Source: Psychroflexus maritimus (GTDB lineage Bacteria > Bacteroidota > Bacteroidia > Flavobacteriales > Flavobacteriaceae). From it: 64,000 nucleotides of DNA. The notes beneath the pieces are model-generated. The model did not search any database and had not been told where the DNA came from. It was given only the letters and a program-made list of their open reading frames with translations. The first letter of the stretch is position 1; every line of letters starts with the position of its first letter. This document shows positions 1-7,541 of the stretch, in pieces. The stretch lies in assembly GCF_011089875.1 (NCBI RefSeq), contig NZ_JAANAS010000002.1, forward strand, positions 1 through 64,000, read 5' to 3'. A program made the position numbers and the translations under genes.

Positions 1-17
1 CGCCTTCTTTTATACAA

Positions 18-49
18 AACCCTAACTAGTTAATAGTTGGGGTTTTTTT
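18..49 (+). terminator. Rho-independent terminator of a gene left of the window
   Basis: Eleven-base-pair stem (18-28 with 34-44, one G-T pair) with a 5-base loop, running into seven T residues. It presumably ends a transcript entering from the left edge. Confidence 0.75.
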
Positions 50-68
50 ATGTCCAAATTTTAACAAA

Positions 69-96
69 ATATACCCATTAAGGGGTATATTTTTAT
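69..96 (+). terminator. Second terminator-like hairpin
   Basis: Perfect 8-bp stem (69-76 with 83-90), 6-base loop, followed by TTTTTA. It lies in tandem with the terminator at 18-49 and directly before a promoter-like box, so it may insulate the small unit at 111-239. Confidence 0.5.
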
Positions 97-110
97 ACCA
101 CAAGCCCCCT

Positions 111-118
111 TAAATTTG
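111..118 (+). promoter_or_regulatory. Candidate -7 box TAAATTTG
   Basis: Matches the Bacteroidota TAnnTTTG -7 consensus. No clear TTG at -33. A start of transcription near 125 would give a transcript of about 115 nt ending at the terminator at 211-239. Confidence 0.35.
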
Positions 119-136
119 TAGAAAGAAAGCAGCGCA

Positions 137-178
137 ATGAAAACCATTAAAATATACAACGACAGTGTGTCTATTTGA
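137..178 (+). CDS. Possible 13-residue micro-ORF
   Basis: ATG-initiated reading frame (MKTIKIYNDSVSI, stop TGA) lying between a promoter-like box at 111-118 and a strong terminator at 211-239. Nothing recognisable. A frame this short arises easily by chance, so it is recorded only because it has its own promoter-like and terminator signals. The same interval could instead encode a small RNA of about 115 nt. Confidence 0.2.
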   Translation: MKTIKIYNDSVSI

Positions 179-210
179 ATTACACTTTCATCCTATTTTT
201 GGCCAAAAGA

Positions 211-239
211 AAACTCCGATAACAAATCGGAGTTTTTTT
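211..239 (+). terminator. Rho-independent terminator
   Basis: Perfect 10-bp stem (211-220 with 226-235), 5-base loop, seven T. No annotated gene lies immediately upstream on + except the possible micro-ORF/small RNA. Confidence 0.75.
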
Positions 240-462
240 GATTTATAATGAACTTGAAATAGGACAAAATCAATCATTGTTATAAATTTAGACAAGTTTA
301 TTTAATTTTAGGTTGTTATAGAGTTGATTATAGAAAAATTTATTTTAGTTTTCAATCTATTCTTATTACAAGTTACTTCACTTGACGTCGTTAATGAAAA
401 TTATACAAGACTAGTGCAATCTTATTTGGTAAAATATTGACATCTTCAGATTAAAATTTAAT

Positions 463-470
463 TACATTTG
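463..470 (+). promoter_or_regulatory. -7 box TACATTTG of the ABC exporter gene
   Basis: Fits TAnnTTTG, 17 bases before the ATG at 488. A TTGAC sits at 437-441, slightly far for the -33 element. It implies a very short leader. Confidence 0.55.
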
Positions 471-487
471 CAAAACAAATTTTTTTG

Positions 488-2239
488 ATGGGAGAGTTAG
501 CTTATTTAAATAAGTTTTTTGTAAAATATAAATGGCATTTAATTTTAGGCTTTATTATTACTGTGGGTGCTCGGGTTTTTACTCTAGTTACACCTAAGTT
601 TATAGGCGAATCAACCAATGTGATTGAAGCTTATATTAACGGAGAGGTGACTGACTACCAAGCGGTAAAGGATGAACTACTAATTAATATCTTTATTATT
701 ATTGGTGCGGCAACTTTGTCTGCAATCTTAACTTTTCTAATGCGCCAAACTTTTATTGTAGCTTCTAGAAAAATAGAATTCGATTTAAAAAATGAAATTT
801 ATCAACAATATCAACGGCTTTCTCTTAACTTTTATAAAAAAAATAGGACAGGTGATTTAATGAATAGAATTAGTGAAGATGTTTCTAAAGTTAGAATGTA
901 TGTGGGCCCCGCACTCATGTATGGAGTTATGACACTCACTCTTTTTGTAGTAGCCATATCGTATATGCTTTACATAGCTCCTGTATTAACACTTTATGTT
1001 ATGCTTCCTTTTCCCATCTTATCTTTTGCTATTTATAAATTAAGCGTTGCTATCAATCAACGAAGTACAGTTGTACAACAAGTACTTTCAAAATTAAATA
1101 GTTTTACACAAGAGAGTTTCAGTGGTATTGCTGTTGTGAAGTCATACGGGACTGAGGCTTTAGTTAATGAGGACTTTGTTCATTTGTCTAATGAAAGCAA
1201 ATCAAAAAATATTGATTTAGTGAGGGTTCAGGCTTTTTTCTTTCCTTTGATGATTTTATTGATAGGATGTAGTAATTTATTAGTTTTATACATAGGAGGA
1301 ACTCGCTATTTTAATGGTGAAATTGAAAATTTAGGAACTATTGTTGAGTTTTTGCTGTATGTAAATATGCTCACTTGGCCTGTAGCTTCAGTGGGTTGGA
1401 TTACTTCAATGGTGCAACAAGCTTCAGCTTCACAAAAAAGAATTAATGAGTTTTTAAGTGCGCAACCTGAAATTCAAAATCACTCCAACTTGGTGCAGGA
1501 AATTAATGGTGAAATTGAATTTAAAAATGTTAGTTTTACCTACGATGATACGGGTATCCAAGCCTTAAAAGGAGTTTCTTTTAAATTGAAACGAGGAGAA
1601 AATTTAGTAATTATAGGCAAAACAGGCTCAGGTAAATCAACTCTATTAGAATTAATATCTCGACTTTATGATGTACAATCTGGAGAAATTTTGATTGATG
1701 GTCAGAAAATAGATTCAATTAATTTAAATTTATTAAGAGAAAGTATAGGTTATGTTCCTCAAGACTCATTTCTCTTTTCTGAAAGTATAGCCGATAATAT
1801 TAAATTTGGTGACGCTGATGCAACTCAAGAAAAGATTGAGGAAGCTGCTAAAAATGCAGCAGTACACGAAAATATTCTTAATTTTAAGGAAGCATATAAC
1901 ACGGTACTTGGCGAACGAGGAATCACTCTTTCTGGAGGACAAAAGCAACGTATTTCAATTGCACGAGCTATTATAAGAAAGCCAAAAATTGTTCTATTTG
2001 ATGATTGTCTTTCCGCTGTTGACACAGAAACTGAAGAAGCTATTTTTCAAAAACTAGAGGAGATTTCTGCAAATCGTACAGCAGTTATTGTAAGTCATCG
2101 AGTGTCTTCTGCTAGAAATGCCGACCAAGTAATTGTGTTGGATGAAGGCATAATTATTCAACAAGGAAAACATGAAGTTCTAATTGAAGCGGATGGCTAT
2201 TATAAAAAACTTTATCAAGAACAACTTACTGAAAAATAA
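488..2239 (+). CDS. ABC exporter, fused membrane and ATPase domains (MsbA/MDR type)
   Basis: Half-transporter that should dimerise in the inner membrane and export a lipid, peptide or drug; the substrate cannot be told from sequence. The N-terminal ~310 residues hold about six membrane helices (ABC transmembrane type 1). The C-terminal ATPase has Walker A GKTGSGKST, Q-loop VPQDSF, signature LSGGQKQR, Walker B IVLFDD and the switch His in VSHR. At 583 residues it has the normal length of the family. The frame is open three bases further up at a TTG, but the ATG at 488 is preferred. Walker B ends DD rather than DE, so the usual catalytic glutamate is Asp; this half may be the degenerate partner of a heterodimer, or simply slow. 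Confidence 0.9.
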   Translation: MGELAYLNKFFVKYKWHLILGFIITVGARVFTLVTPKFIGESTNVIEAYINGEVTDYQAVKDELLINIFIIIGAATLSAILTFLMRQTFIVASRKIEFDLKNEIYQQYQRLSLNFYKKNRTGDLMNRISEDVSKVRMYVGPALMYGVMTLTLFVVAISYMLYIAPVLTLYVMLPFPILSFAIYKLSVAINQRSTVVQQVLSKLNSFTQESFSGIAVVKSYGTEALVNEDFVHLSNESKSKNIDLVRVQAFFFPLMILLIGCSNLLVLYIGGTRYFNGEIENLGTIVEFLLYVNMLTWPVASVGWITSMVQQASASQKRINEFLSAQPEIQNHSNLVQEINGEIEFKNVSFTYDDTGIQALKGVSFKLKRGENLVIIGKTGSGKSTLLELISRLYDVQSGEILIDGQKIDSINLNLLRESIGYVPQDSFLFSESIADNIKFGDADATQEKIEEAAKNAAVHENILNFKEAYNTVLGERGITLSGGQKQRISIARAIIRKPKIVLFDDCLSAVDTETEEAIFQKLEEISANRTAVIVSHRVSSARNADQVIVLDEGIIIQQGKHEVLIEADGYYKKLYQEQLTEK

Positions 2240-2312
2240 TTTGAACTTTTTTTTGTTATTGTTTATATTTTTTTGATTTTTGGAACTTGTATAAATCTTA
2301 ATTTTAAATTAA

Positions 2313-2651
2313 ATGAGTGATCAAGGAATGATGACGAAAGAAGATATTTATTCGAAGATAATTCGCGCAGGGAGAAGAACTTACTTTTTTGATGTTCGAT
2401 CAACAAGAGCAGACGATTATTATTTAACGATTACCGAAAGCAAAAAGTTTACTAATGATGATGGTTCTTTCCACTTCAGAAAACATAAGATTTATTTGTA
2501 TAAAGAAGATTTTAACAATTTCAAAGAAGCATTAGACGAAGCAACTGATTTTATTATACGCGAGAAAGGGGAGGAAGTGATTAATGATCAGCAAGAAAAC
2601 AATATAGAACAAAAGGAAAAGTTTACTGATGTAAGCTTTGATGATATATAG
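2313..2651 (+). CDS. DUF3276 / PUR-alpha-like nucleic-acid-binding protein
   Basis: Small protein of 112 residues matching the Bacteroidota/Spirochaete DUF3276 family, whose members adopt a PUR repeat fold and bind single-stranded DNA or RNA. The typical elements are present: IYSKIIRAGRRTYFFDVR near residue 12, the DDYYLTITESKK strand, and the KIYLYKEDFNNFKEAL helix. The acidic, glutamine-rich tail (about residues 90-112) looks disordered. The ATG follows about 70 AT-rich bases after the ABC gene. Function in vivo is unknown; nucleic-acid binding is inferred from the family. Confidence 0.8.
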   Translation: MSDQGMMTKEDIYSKIIRAGRRTYFFDVRSTRADDYYLTITESKKFTNDDGSFHFRKHKIYLYKEDFNNFKEALDEATDFIIREKGEEVINDQQENNIEQKEKFTDVSFDDI

Positions 2652-2713
2652 GCAAGTTTTTAAATTCTATTAAAAGTTAAAAAAGTTATAAGCCTTTCAT
2701 TTAAGTAAATTTG

Positions 2714-3529
2714 CTATAGGTTATAATGTTTTTTTAAGAGACTTTCGTAAGTTTTTTGAGGAAGAAAACGCTTTAAGTAGATAGAAAATTTTTCAAGAAA
2801 TCCACCCACTAAGTAATGCACTTTAGGTTTTCTACTTTTTATTATTTTTTCTATTTCTAAGGCTACCTTTTGAGCAGACATACCCTCATCTACATGGTTA
2901 TCCATTAAATTTAATGAAGCCTGATAATTTTTAAAGTAAGGCGACTTTTCTTTGGCTACCGAATGAAACCTTCTAGATGCTATATTGGTAGCAATGTCTC
3001 CAGGAGCTAGGCAGCTTACTTGAATACCAAACTGCTCAATCTCCATCCGGTAAGCTTCAGAAACTTGAATTAGTGCTGCTTTTGATGCTGAATAAAAGCC
3101 ACGATAGGGCAAGCCCATATATCCAGCAATAGAAGTAATGTTTATGATTTTTCCAAATTTGTTTTTCCGCATGTGCGGTATTACTTCATTTATAACTTGG
3201 CAAGTTCCAAATAGGTTGGCTTGAAATACATTTTCAACTTCTTTCAATGGGGTTTCTTCTGCGGGGCCAGTAATTCCTAAACCAGCATTATTTATTAATA
3301 CATCAATTTTTCCTGCCTGCCGAATTACTTCTTCAATTGCCTTAGTGATGCTATCTGGCTGATTTAAATCTAAGGCAATCATTATCCAATTGTTGGTTGA
3401 AGATTTTGGTTTTCTGCTTGTTCCAAAAACTTGAAAACCTTGCTTGGATAACAGTTGAGCAGTAGCTTCTCCTATACCCGAAGAAGCTCCTGTAATAAGA
3501 ACTGTTTTATGGAGCTTATTCTTTTCCAT
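2714..3529 (-). CDS. Short-chain dehydrogenase/reductase
   Basis: Classical SDR oxidoreductase: TGASSGIG cofactor motif (about residues 14-21), NNAG (about 86-89), the catalytic YxxxK as YSASK, and a substrate loop beginning CLAPGDIAT. 271 residues, usual length. The region after TGASSGIG reads SRKPK, which suggests NADP preference. Its start overlaps the end of the upstream dehydrogenase-like gene by 14 bases, so the two are translationally coupled. The substrate is not predictable; a linked role in lysine or amino-acid metabolism is only suggested by the neighbour. Confidence 0.9.
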   Translation of the reverse strand: MEKNKLHKTVLITGASSGIGEATAQLLSKQGFQVFGTSRKPKSSTNNWIMIALDLNQPDSITKAIEEVIRQAGKIDVLINNAGLGITGPAEETPLKEVENVFQANLFGTCQVINEVIPHMRKNKFGKIINITSIAGYMGLPYRGFYSASKAALIQVSEAYRMEIEQFGIQVSCLAPGDIATNIASRRFHSVAKEKSPYFKNYQASLNLMDNHVDEGMSAQKVALEIEKIIKSRKPKVHYLVGGFLEKFSIYLKRFLPQKTYESLLKKHYNL

Positions 3530-4724
3530 CTACGAAATCTTGTAAGTAGCTATACCTTGGTGTTAATTTTCCGTTTTCTGTCATTTTAGCACGCGCTAAA
3601 ATTCCTTCTTTATCTTGATTTGCAAATGCAGTTATAACGTGTTTGGCAAACATTTCTCCAAAACCTTCACTGGCATCTTTTGGCAGCTCACAGGGAAGAT
3701 TATCTACAGCCATTACTGAAATACTATTTGGTGTATTTAAATCTACTTCTTTTTCAGTTTTTGGATGGTAAGCGTAAAAGGGGTTGGCTATTGTTGAGGG
3801 TCTTATGGTGGAGGCTACAGGTCCGTCAATGTCACAACTTATATCAGCAACTAAGCGAATTCTAAAATCGGGTTTCTTAGCATCTTCTCTAGTAAATAAA
3901 TACGGCGCTCCGTCACCATAAAAATGTCCAGCTATAAAATAATCAGTTTCTCTTGCAAACTTCATGAATTTAGAAACATAGGGCGAAGGGTCTTTGAAAA
4001 ATTCTTTTTTGTTGCCTGGCTGTCCATCTTTTCTTCTATTATAATCCATTACATCAATTTGCGTATAAACAGCTTCGGCAAAAAATTGTTGGGCGTAATT
4101 ACCTGGAGTAACTTGTTTGATATTAAGAGAATCTAGAATTTCTTTAGCTCCTTGAGCAACTTTTCCAAGACCCGTAAGACAGATTTTCAAATCTTTAGGA
4201 AGTTTAACTTTAGTTAATTCTTTTTTCATTGCTTTAAGGTCGGGTAGGCTTTCAGCTTTAGATAGTTGAAACGAATTATTTTTTATACCTAGCAGTCGAA
4301 ATCCGTTATAGGCTCCTACTAACCCTGCATACCTTCCAAAGCCTATAAGGCGGGCTCCGTTGTTTTTAGTGATAACTTCATGGTCGAACAACTCAATTTT
4401 TTTTTCTAAAATGCTTCTTAACAGATTTCTGTTATAAGGTTGTTTTTTGATGGTATGCGAAAAGAAAAAGTATTTTTTTTGGGGAATTAAGTTAGGAATA
4501 GGAACTTCTTTAACACCTAATAAAACATCGCAATCTTCCATATTTTTAGTAATTAGGATGTCTTTTTCCTGATAGGAAGCATCATTAAAAATTCGAATAT
4601 TTGAAGGTTCTACAACAAAGTTGAATTGGGGGTATTTTTTTTGTAATTGGTGTAATTTTTCAGGAGAAAAAACTACCCTTCTATCAGGTGGATTTTTTCG
4701 TTCTTTAATGATTCCGAACTTCAT
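3516..4724 (-). CDS. Saccharopine dehydrogenase-like protein (AlaDH/PNT family)
   Basis: The N-terminal half (about residues 1-140) has the AlaDH/PNT layout: KERKNPPDRRVVFSP at the start, then a LGVKEVP strand and a FFFSHT segment with the conserved His. The C-terminal half contains a Rossmann-type GLGKVAQGA (about 186-194) and a substrate loop with DISCDIDGPVAST. This resembles the lysine-forming saccharopine dehydrogenases of fungi and related bacterial proteins, which use NAD(H). 402 residues. It is first gene of a two-gene operon with the SDR and has a well-formed promoter at 4762-4791. The exact substrate is uncertain; alanine dehydrogenase proper is less likely because the alignment is closer to the LYS1 type. 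Confidence 0.75.
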   Translation of the reverse strand: MKFGIIKERKNPPDRRVVFSPEKLHQLQKKYPQFNFVVEPSNIRIFNDASYQEKDILITKNMEDCDVLLGVKEVPIPNLIPQKKYFFFSHTIKKQPYNRNLLRSILEKKIELFDHEVITKNNGARLIGFGRYAGLVGAYNGFRLLGIKNNSFQLSKAESLPDLKAMKKELTKVKLPKDLKICLTGLGKVAQGAKEILDSLNIKQVTPGNYAQQFFAEAVYTQIDVMDYNRRKDGQPGNKKEFFKDPSPYVSKFMKFARETDYFIAGHFYGDGAPYLFTREDAKKPDFRIRLVADISCDIDGPVASTIRPSTIANPFYAYHPKTEKEVDLNTPNSISVMAVDNLPCELPKDASEGFGEMFAKHVITAFANQDKEGILARAKMTENGKLTPRYSYLQDFVDGKE

Positions 4725-4761
4725 AAAAATATATATTATTAATTTTTGTAAAAAACTTCTT

Positions 4762-4791
4762 CAAATATAAGTGAATTATCTACTTTTGCAA
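4762..4791 (-). promoter_or_regulatory. Promoter for the saccharopine-dehydrogenase-like gene
   Basis: On the minus strand: TTG (4789-4791), 19-base spacer, TATATTTG (4762-4769). This is an exact fit to the Bacteroidota sigma-A consensus, about 38 bases before the ATG. Confidence 0.75.
4781..4788 (+). promoter_or_regulatory. Candidate tmRNA promoter -7 box TACTTTTG
   Basis: Plus-strand TAnnTTTG match inside the spacer of the divergent minus-strand promoter. No clear TTG at -33. Transcription from here would start near 4795 and give a tmRNA precursor with a leader of about 160 nt that includes the element at 4852-4931. A weaker alternative, TAGTTTG, lies at 4846-4852. Confidence 0.45.
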
Positions 4792-4851
4792 GTCGAATTT
4801 GGGTTTCGATTTTAAAATTGATTGAATATATTGATTTGGGATTGTTAGTTT

Positions 4852-4931
4852 GCGTTAGGGATTGATGCGGCATCCTTTTTGGGCTTTAGTAAGTGGCCCA
4901 AAAAGATATAGCGGAAAGCCCGTTAAAACGC
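4852..4931 (+). repeat. Structured non-coding element upstream of tmRNA
   Basis: Nested pairing is visible: outer stem GCGTT/AACGC (4852-4856 with 4927-4931), GGG/CCC (4858-4860 with 4919-4921), and a perfect 9-bp inner stem TTTTTGGGC/GCCCAAAAA (4876-4884 with 4896-4904). Between the stems, the two sides of the internal loop carry similar words, GATTGATGCGG and GATATAGCGG, i.e. a pseudo-symmetric loop. I recall similar GATTGAAGYGG...GCGGAAAGC elements scattered through Bacteroidota genomes but cannot name an Rfam family with certainty. A related, longer copy lies at 55532-55680. It sits 25 bases before the mature tmRNA. Confidence 0.6.
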
Positions 4932-4956
4932 CCAAAAGAGTTCATTGAAAATTACT

Positions 4957-5354
4957 GGGGTCGATTTGGTTTTGACAGCAAGACCAATTGAATAGTAAGC
5001 ACGTCGAGCGCTGGGATATAGCTCGTAAATCTCATATTTCACACTTTTTTAAACGGCGATAATAACTACGCCATGGCTGCGTAACCCGAAGTTTAGTACG
5101 GTATGCTTAGCCGCTACAAGGTAGTGGGCCATGATGTCTCTAGAAAGCCTTGATTTGCGGCGTTCCATACAGAGGCACCGATAAAGTAAATCTAGGAAAA
5201 GTAGGGCTTTGATGCTTTTTTGAAATTGATTGAGGCTAAGTTTTGGGTAGGTTGTTTTTAGCCAGCTCAAAATCGAAAATTTAAGTAAAAACTAAACGTG
5301 TAGAAGGCTGTTGAATTGCTTGTTTGGACGGGAGTTCGAGTCTCCCCGACTCCA
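4957..5354 (+). ncRNA. ssrA: tmRNA (one-piece)
   Basis: Rescues stalled ribosomes by adding a degradation tag. The acceptor stem is GGGGTCG (4957-4963) with CGACTCC (5347-5353), discriminator A at 5354. The 5' end continues into the conserved GGTTTTGACAGCA region, and the T arm has the TTCGAGT loop closed by GGGAG/CTCCC near the 3' end. The tag reading frame is at 5055-5084 and encodes GDNNYAMAA followed by TAA, like other Bacteroidota tags ending in ALAA/AMAA. CCA is not encoded (the next bases are CAT) and must be added after processing. A strong terminator follows directly. Confidence 0.95.
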
Positions 5355-5361
5355 CATAAAC

Positions 5362-5400
5362 CCCTTGTAAACTCTTGTTTGCAAGGGATTTTTTATTTTT
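5362..5400 (+). terminator. tmRNA terminator
   Basis: Eleven-base-pair stem (5362-5372 with 5377-5387, one G-T) with loop TCTT, followed by a T-rich tract. Confidence 0.85.
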
Positions 5401-5436
5401 AGGAGTTAATTTTTAAATAAACCAAAACTATTTTTT

Positions 5437-5829
5437 ATGGAACTTTCTTTAACTACGCCAGCTTTGTTATTTCCTGCTATATCTTTGCTTTTATTAGCTT
5501 ATACGAATCGATTTTTGACACTAGCTGGATTGATAAGAGATTTATACAAAAATTACCAAGTAAATAAAGATCAAGCTGTAAAAGACCAAATTTCAAATTT
5601 ACAAAAACGTGTTTATTTAATTAAAAATATGCAACTTTCGGGAATCATTTCATTATTGTTTTGTGTAGGGAGTATGTTTGCTTTGTATGAAAATTGGTAC
5701 ACTCTTGGTAGTGTTGTTTTTGGTCTAGCTTTAGTTTTACTTATGATTTCACTAATTCAGTCAATTATTGAAATTCAAATAAGTGTAAAAGCCTTAAATA
5801 TCCAACTTAGTGATATGGAAAAACAGTAG
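5437..5829 (+). CDS. DUF2721 family membrane protein
   Basis: 130 residues with one hydrophobic stretch at the N-terminus (about 8-28) and two more at about 66-85 and 90-112, separated by a charged stretch rich in Lys and Gln that could form a cytoplasmic coiled coil. The TPALLFPAISLLLLAYTNRF start and the IKNMQLSGIISLLFC helix match DUF2721, a family of unknown function common in Bacteroidota and Proteobacteria. It stands alone between tmRNA and the convergent desulfurase gene. Confidence 0.75.
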   Translation: MELSLTTPALLFPAISLLLLAYTNRFLTLAGLIRDLYKNYQVNKDQAVKDQISNLQKRVYLIKNMQLSGIISLLFCVGSMFALYENWYTLGSVVFGLALVLLMISLIQSIIEIQISVKALNIQLSDMEKQ

Positions 5830-5867
5830 TGTTCATACTTAGAAATGAGTTATTTTGTTCATCTAAA

Positions 5868-7046
5868 TTAAACGGTTACTGCATTTTTTGTGTTAGGATT
5901 TGAATGACTAAATTCGGTAAGCACCTTAATGGCGTAATCAATTTCTTCTTTCGTATTATTTTTACTGAATGAAAATCGCAATCCGGGTTTTTTTAGTCGT
6001 TCTTCATCGTAAATTTCATTAAGAACAAATGAGCCTTGATTGCTTCCACTTTGGCATGCACTCCCCTTAGAGCAGGCTATTCCTTTTAAGTCCAATTGAA
6101 ATAAGAGTAGTGCAGCTAAGCTTTCATTTACTGGAAGGCTAAAATTTACTAAAGTGTAAGTGCTTCTGTTAAGATTTCCACTTTCACCATTAAAGAGAAT
6201 TTCAGGGACATTCTTTTTTAATTGTTCTATAAAGTAAGACTTTAGTTCTAAAATGTATTTGCTTTCGGTGGCCAAGTTTTTTAAACTTAGTTCCAAGGCT
6301 TTTTCCATACCAAGAATTCCATGAACATTTTCTGTCCCAGCGCGACTTCCTTTTTCTTGACCTCCTCCTAAAATCATTGATTTTAAACCAAGCCCTTTTT
6401 TGGCATAAGCAAAGCCAACACCTTTGGGTCCGTGAAATTTATGTGCACTTGCTGCTAAAAAATCAACTTCTAGATCTTTTACATCGATTGCATAATGGCC
6501 TATTGATTGAACTGAATCACTATGCACAAGCGCTTGGTGTTGATGAGCTAATTGACAGACTTTTTTCAAATCAAGTAGGTTGCCAATTTCATTATTAATG
6601 TGCATTAAGCTAATTAAGGTTTTTTCTGAAGATTGATTTAAAAGTAACTCAAGTTGATGAAGATCTGGATTACCATTTTTGTCAAGGTTTAAAGCAATAA
6701 ATTCAACTTGTTTTTGCGCTTCTAAAGCTAAAACGGTATTTAATACAGCGTGATGCTCAATTTTTGTTGAAATAATTCTTTTTATTCCGTGTTTTTGTAC
6801 CGCACTTTTTAAAATAATATTATCTGCTTCGGTACCTCCAGAAGTAAAAATTAGTTCAGAAGCTTCCGCGTTAATGAGTTGAGCGATTGATTTTCTTGAT
6901 TGTTCTATGGCTGATTTTGCCTTTCTTCCAAAAGTGTGACTAGAAGAAGGATTACCAAAATTTTCTAGCATACTTTCTTGCATGCAAGCTACTACTTCTT
7001 TTCGCATTTTGGTTGTTGCTGCATTGTCAAAATAAACAGAGTTCAT
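5868..7046 (-). CDS. Cysteine desulfurase (NifS/IscS family)
   Basis: PLP enzyme that takes sulfur from cysteine to supply Fe-S clusters or tRNA thiolation. The N-terminus YFDNAATTKM is typical. The PLP Schiff-base Lys is K203 in SAHKFHGPKG, with the GTEADN phosphate-binding motif at 71-76 and EHHAVLN around the ring-stacking His. The persulfide Cys is C331 in SKGSACQSG; the loop is IscS-like. 392 residues. No iscU, sufBCD or mnmA gene is adjacent, so its pathway assignment (housekeeping Fe-S versus tRNA thiolation) is open. Promoter box at 7066-7073. Confidence 0.92.
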   Translation of the reverse strand: MNSVYFDNAATTKMRKEVVACMQESMLENFGNPSSSHTFGRKAKSAIEQSRKSIAQLINAEASELIFTSGGTEADNIILKSAVQKHGIKRIISTKIEHHAVLNTVLALEAQKQVEFIALNLDKNGNPDLHQLELLLNQSSEKTLISLMHINNEIGNLLDLKKVCQLAHQHQALVHSDSVQSIGHYAIDVKDLEVDFLAASAHKFHGPKGVGFAYAKKGLGLKSMILGGGQEKGSRAGTENVHGILGMEKALELSLKNLATESKYILELKSYFIEQLKKNVPEILFNGESGNLNRSTYTLVNFSLPVNESLAALLLFQLDLKGIACSKGSACQSGSNQGSFVLNEIYDEERLKKPGLRFSFSKNNTKEEIDYAIKVLTEFSHSNPNTKNAVTV

Positions 7047-7065
7047 AGGCTTACTATTAATTTAA

Positions 7066-7073
7066 CAAAAGTA
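7066..7073 (-). promoter_or_regulatory. -7 box of the cysteine desulfurase gene
   Basis: Minus-strand TACTTTTG, 20 bases before the ATG at 7046. A TTG lies 16 bases further upstream (7090-7092), a slightly short spacing. Confidence 0.5.
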
Positions 7074-7129
7074 AATATTTTTACTTAAACAAGAACTATG
7101 ATTACTACCCCCTGTTCATTTATTTCTTT

Positions 7130-7137
7130 TAAATTTG
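7130..7137 (+). promoter_or_regulatory. -7 box TAAATTTG of the DUF6122 gene
   Basis: Consensus match 18 bases before the ATG at 7156. No -33 TTG at the usual distance. Confidence 0.45.
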
Positions 7138-7155
7138 CCTAAAAAATAAGCTTGA

Positions 7156-7482
7156 ATGTGGGTACATTTTCTGCACTATTTTCTCCATTTTGTTGCTATA
7201 TTAGGTATAGCATACTGGTATAGGCCTGAAAAATGGAGGGTCAATTACCTTTTGCTTTTGTTAACTATGTTCATTGATTTAGATCACCTTTGGGCAAATC
7301 CAATTTTTGACCCTAATCGATGTAGTATTGGTTATCACTTATTCCACGATACTTTTTTTATTACTATCTACATAACTACTCTGCTAGTTTCTAAAAATTA
7401 TTTCTTGAGATTAATTAGTTTGGGCTTAGTTTTTCATATTTTTACAGACGGTTTAGATTGTTTTCTTAATGAAACTTGGTAA
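7156..7482 (+). CDS. DUF6122 family small membrane protein
   Basis: 108 residues with about three hydrophobic segments. Conserved His/Asp positions sit at membrane edges: LHYFLHF near the start, FIDLDHLW (about 40-47), YHLFHDT (about 60-66) and VFHIFTDGLDC near the C-terminus. This pattern is like small membrane metal-dependent hydrolases of the YdjM type and matches DUF6122. No function is established. The His/Asp clusters make a metal site plausible, but that is inference. Confidence 0.7.
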   Translation: MWVHFLHYFLHFVAILGIAYWYRPEKWRVNYLLLLLTMFIDLDHLWANPIFDPNRCSIGYHLFHDTFFITIYITTLLVSKNYFLRLISLGLVFHIFTDGLDCFLNETW

Positions 7483-7541
7483 GTATTAAATAAGTTTGAA
7501 AGCACACCCATACACTCAAGTTTTTAGTTTATAAATTGCTT

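Noticed and set aside
3680-3865. Plus-strand frame inside the saccharopine-dehydrogenase-like gene
   Set aside because: Antisense shadow of a well-supported gene; no recognisable domain.
5049-5270. Minus-strand 73-codon frame inside tmRNA
   Set aside because: Lies wholly in the tmRNA gene on the opposite strand; no protein resemblance.
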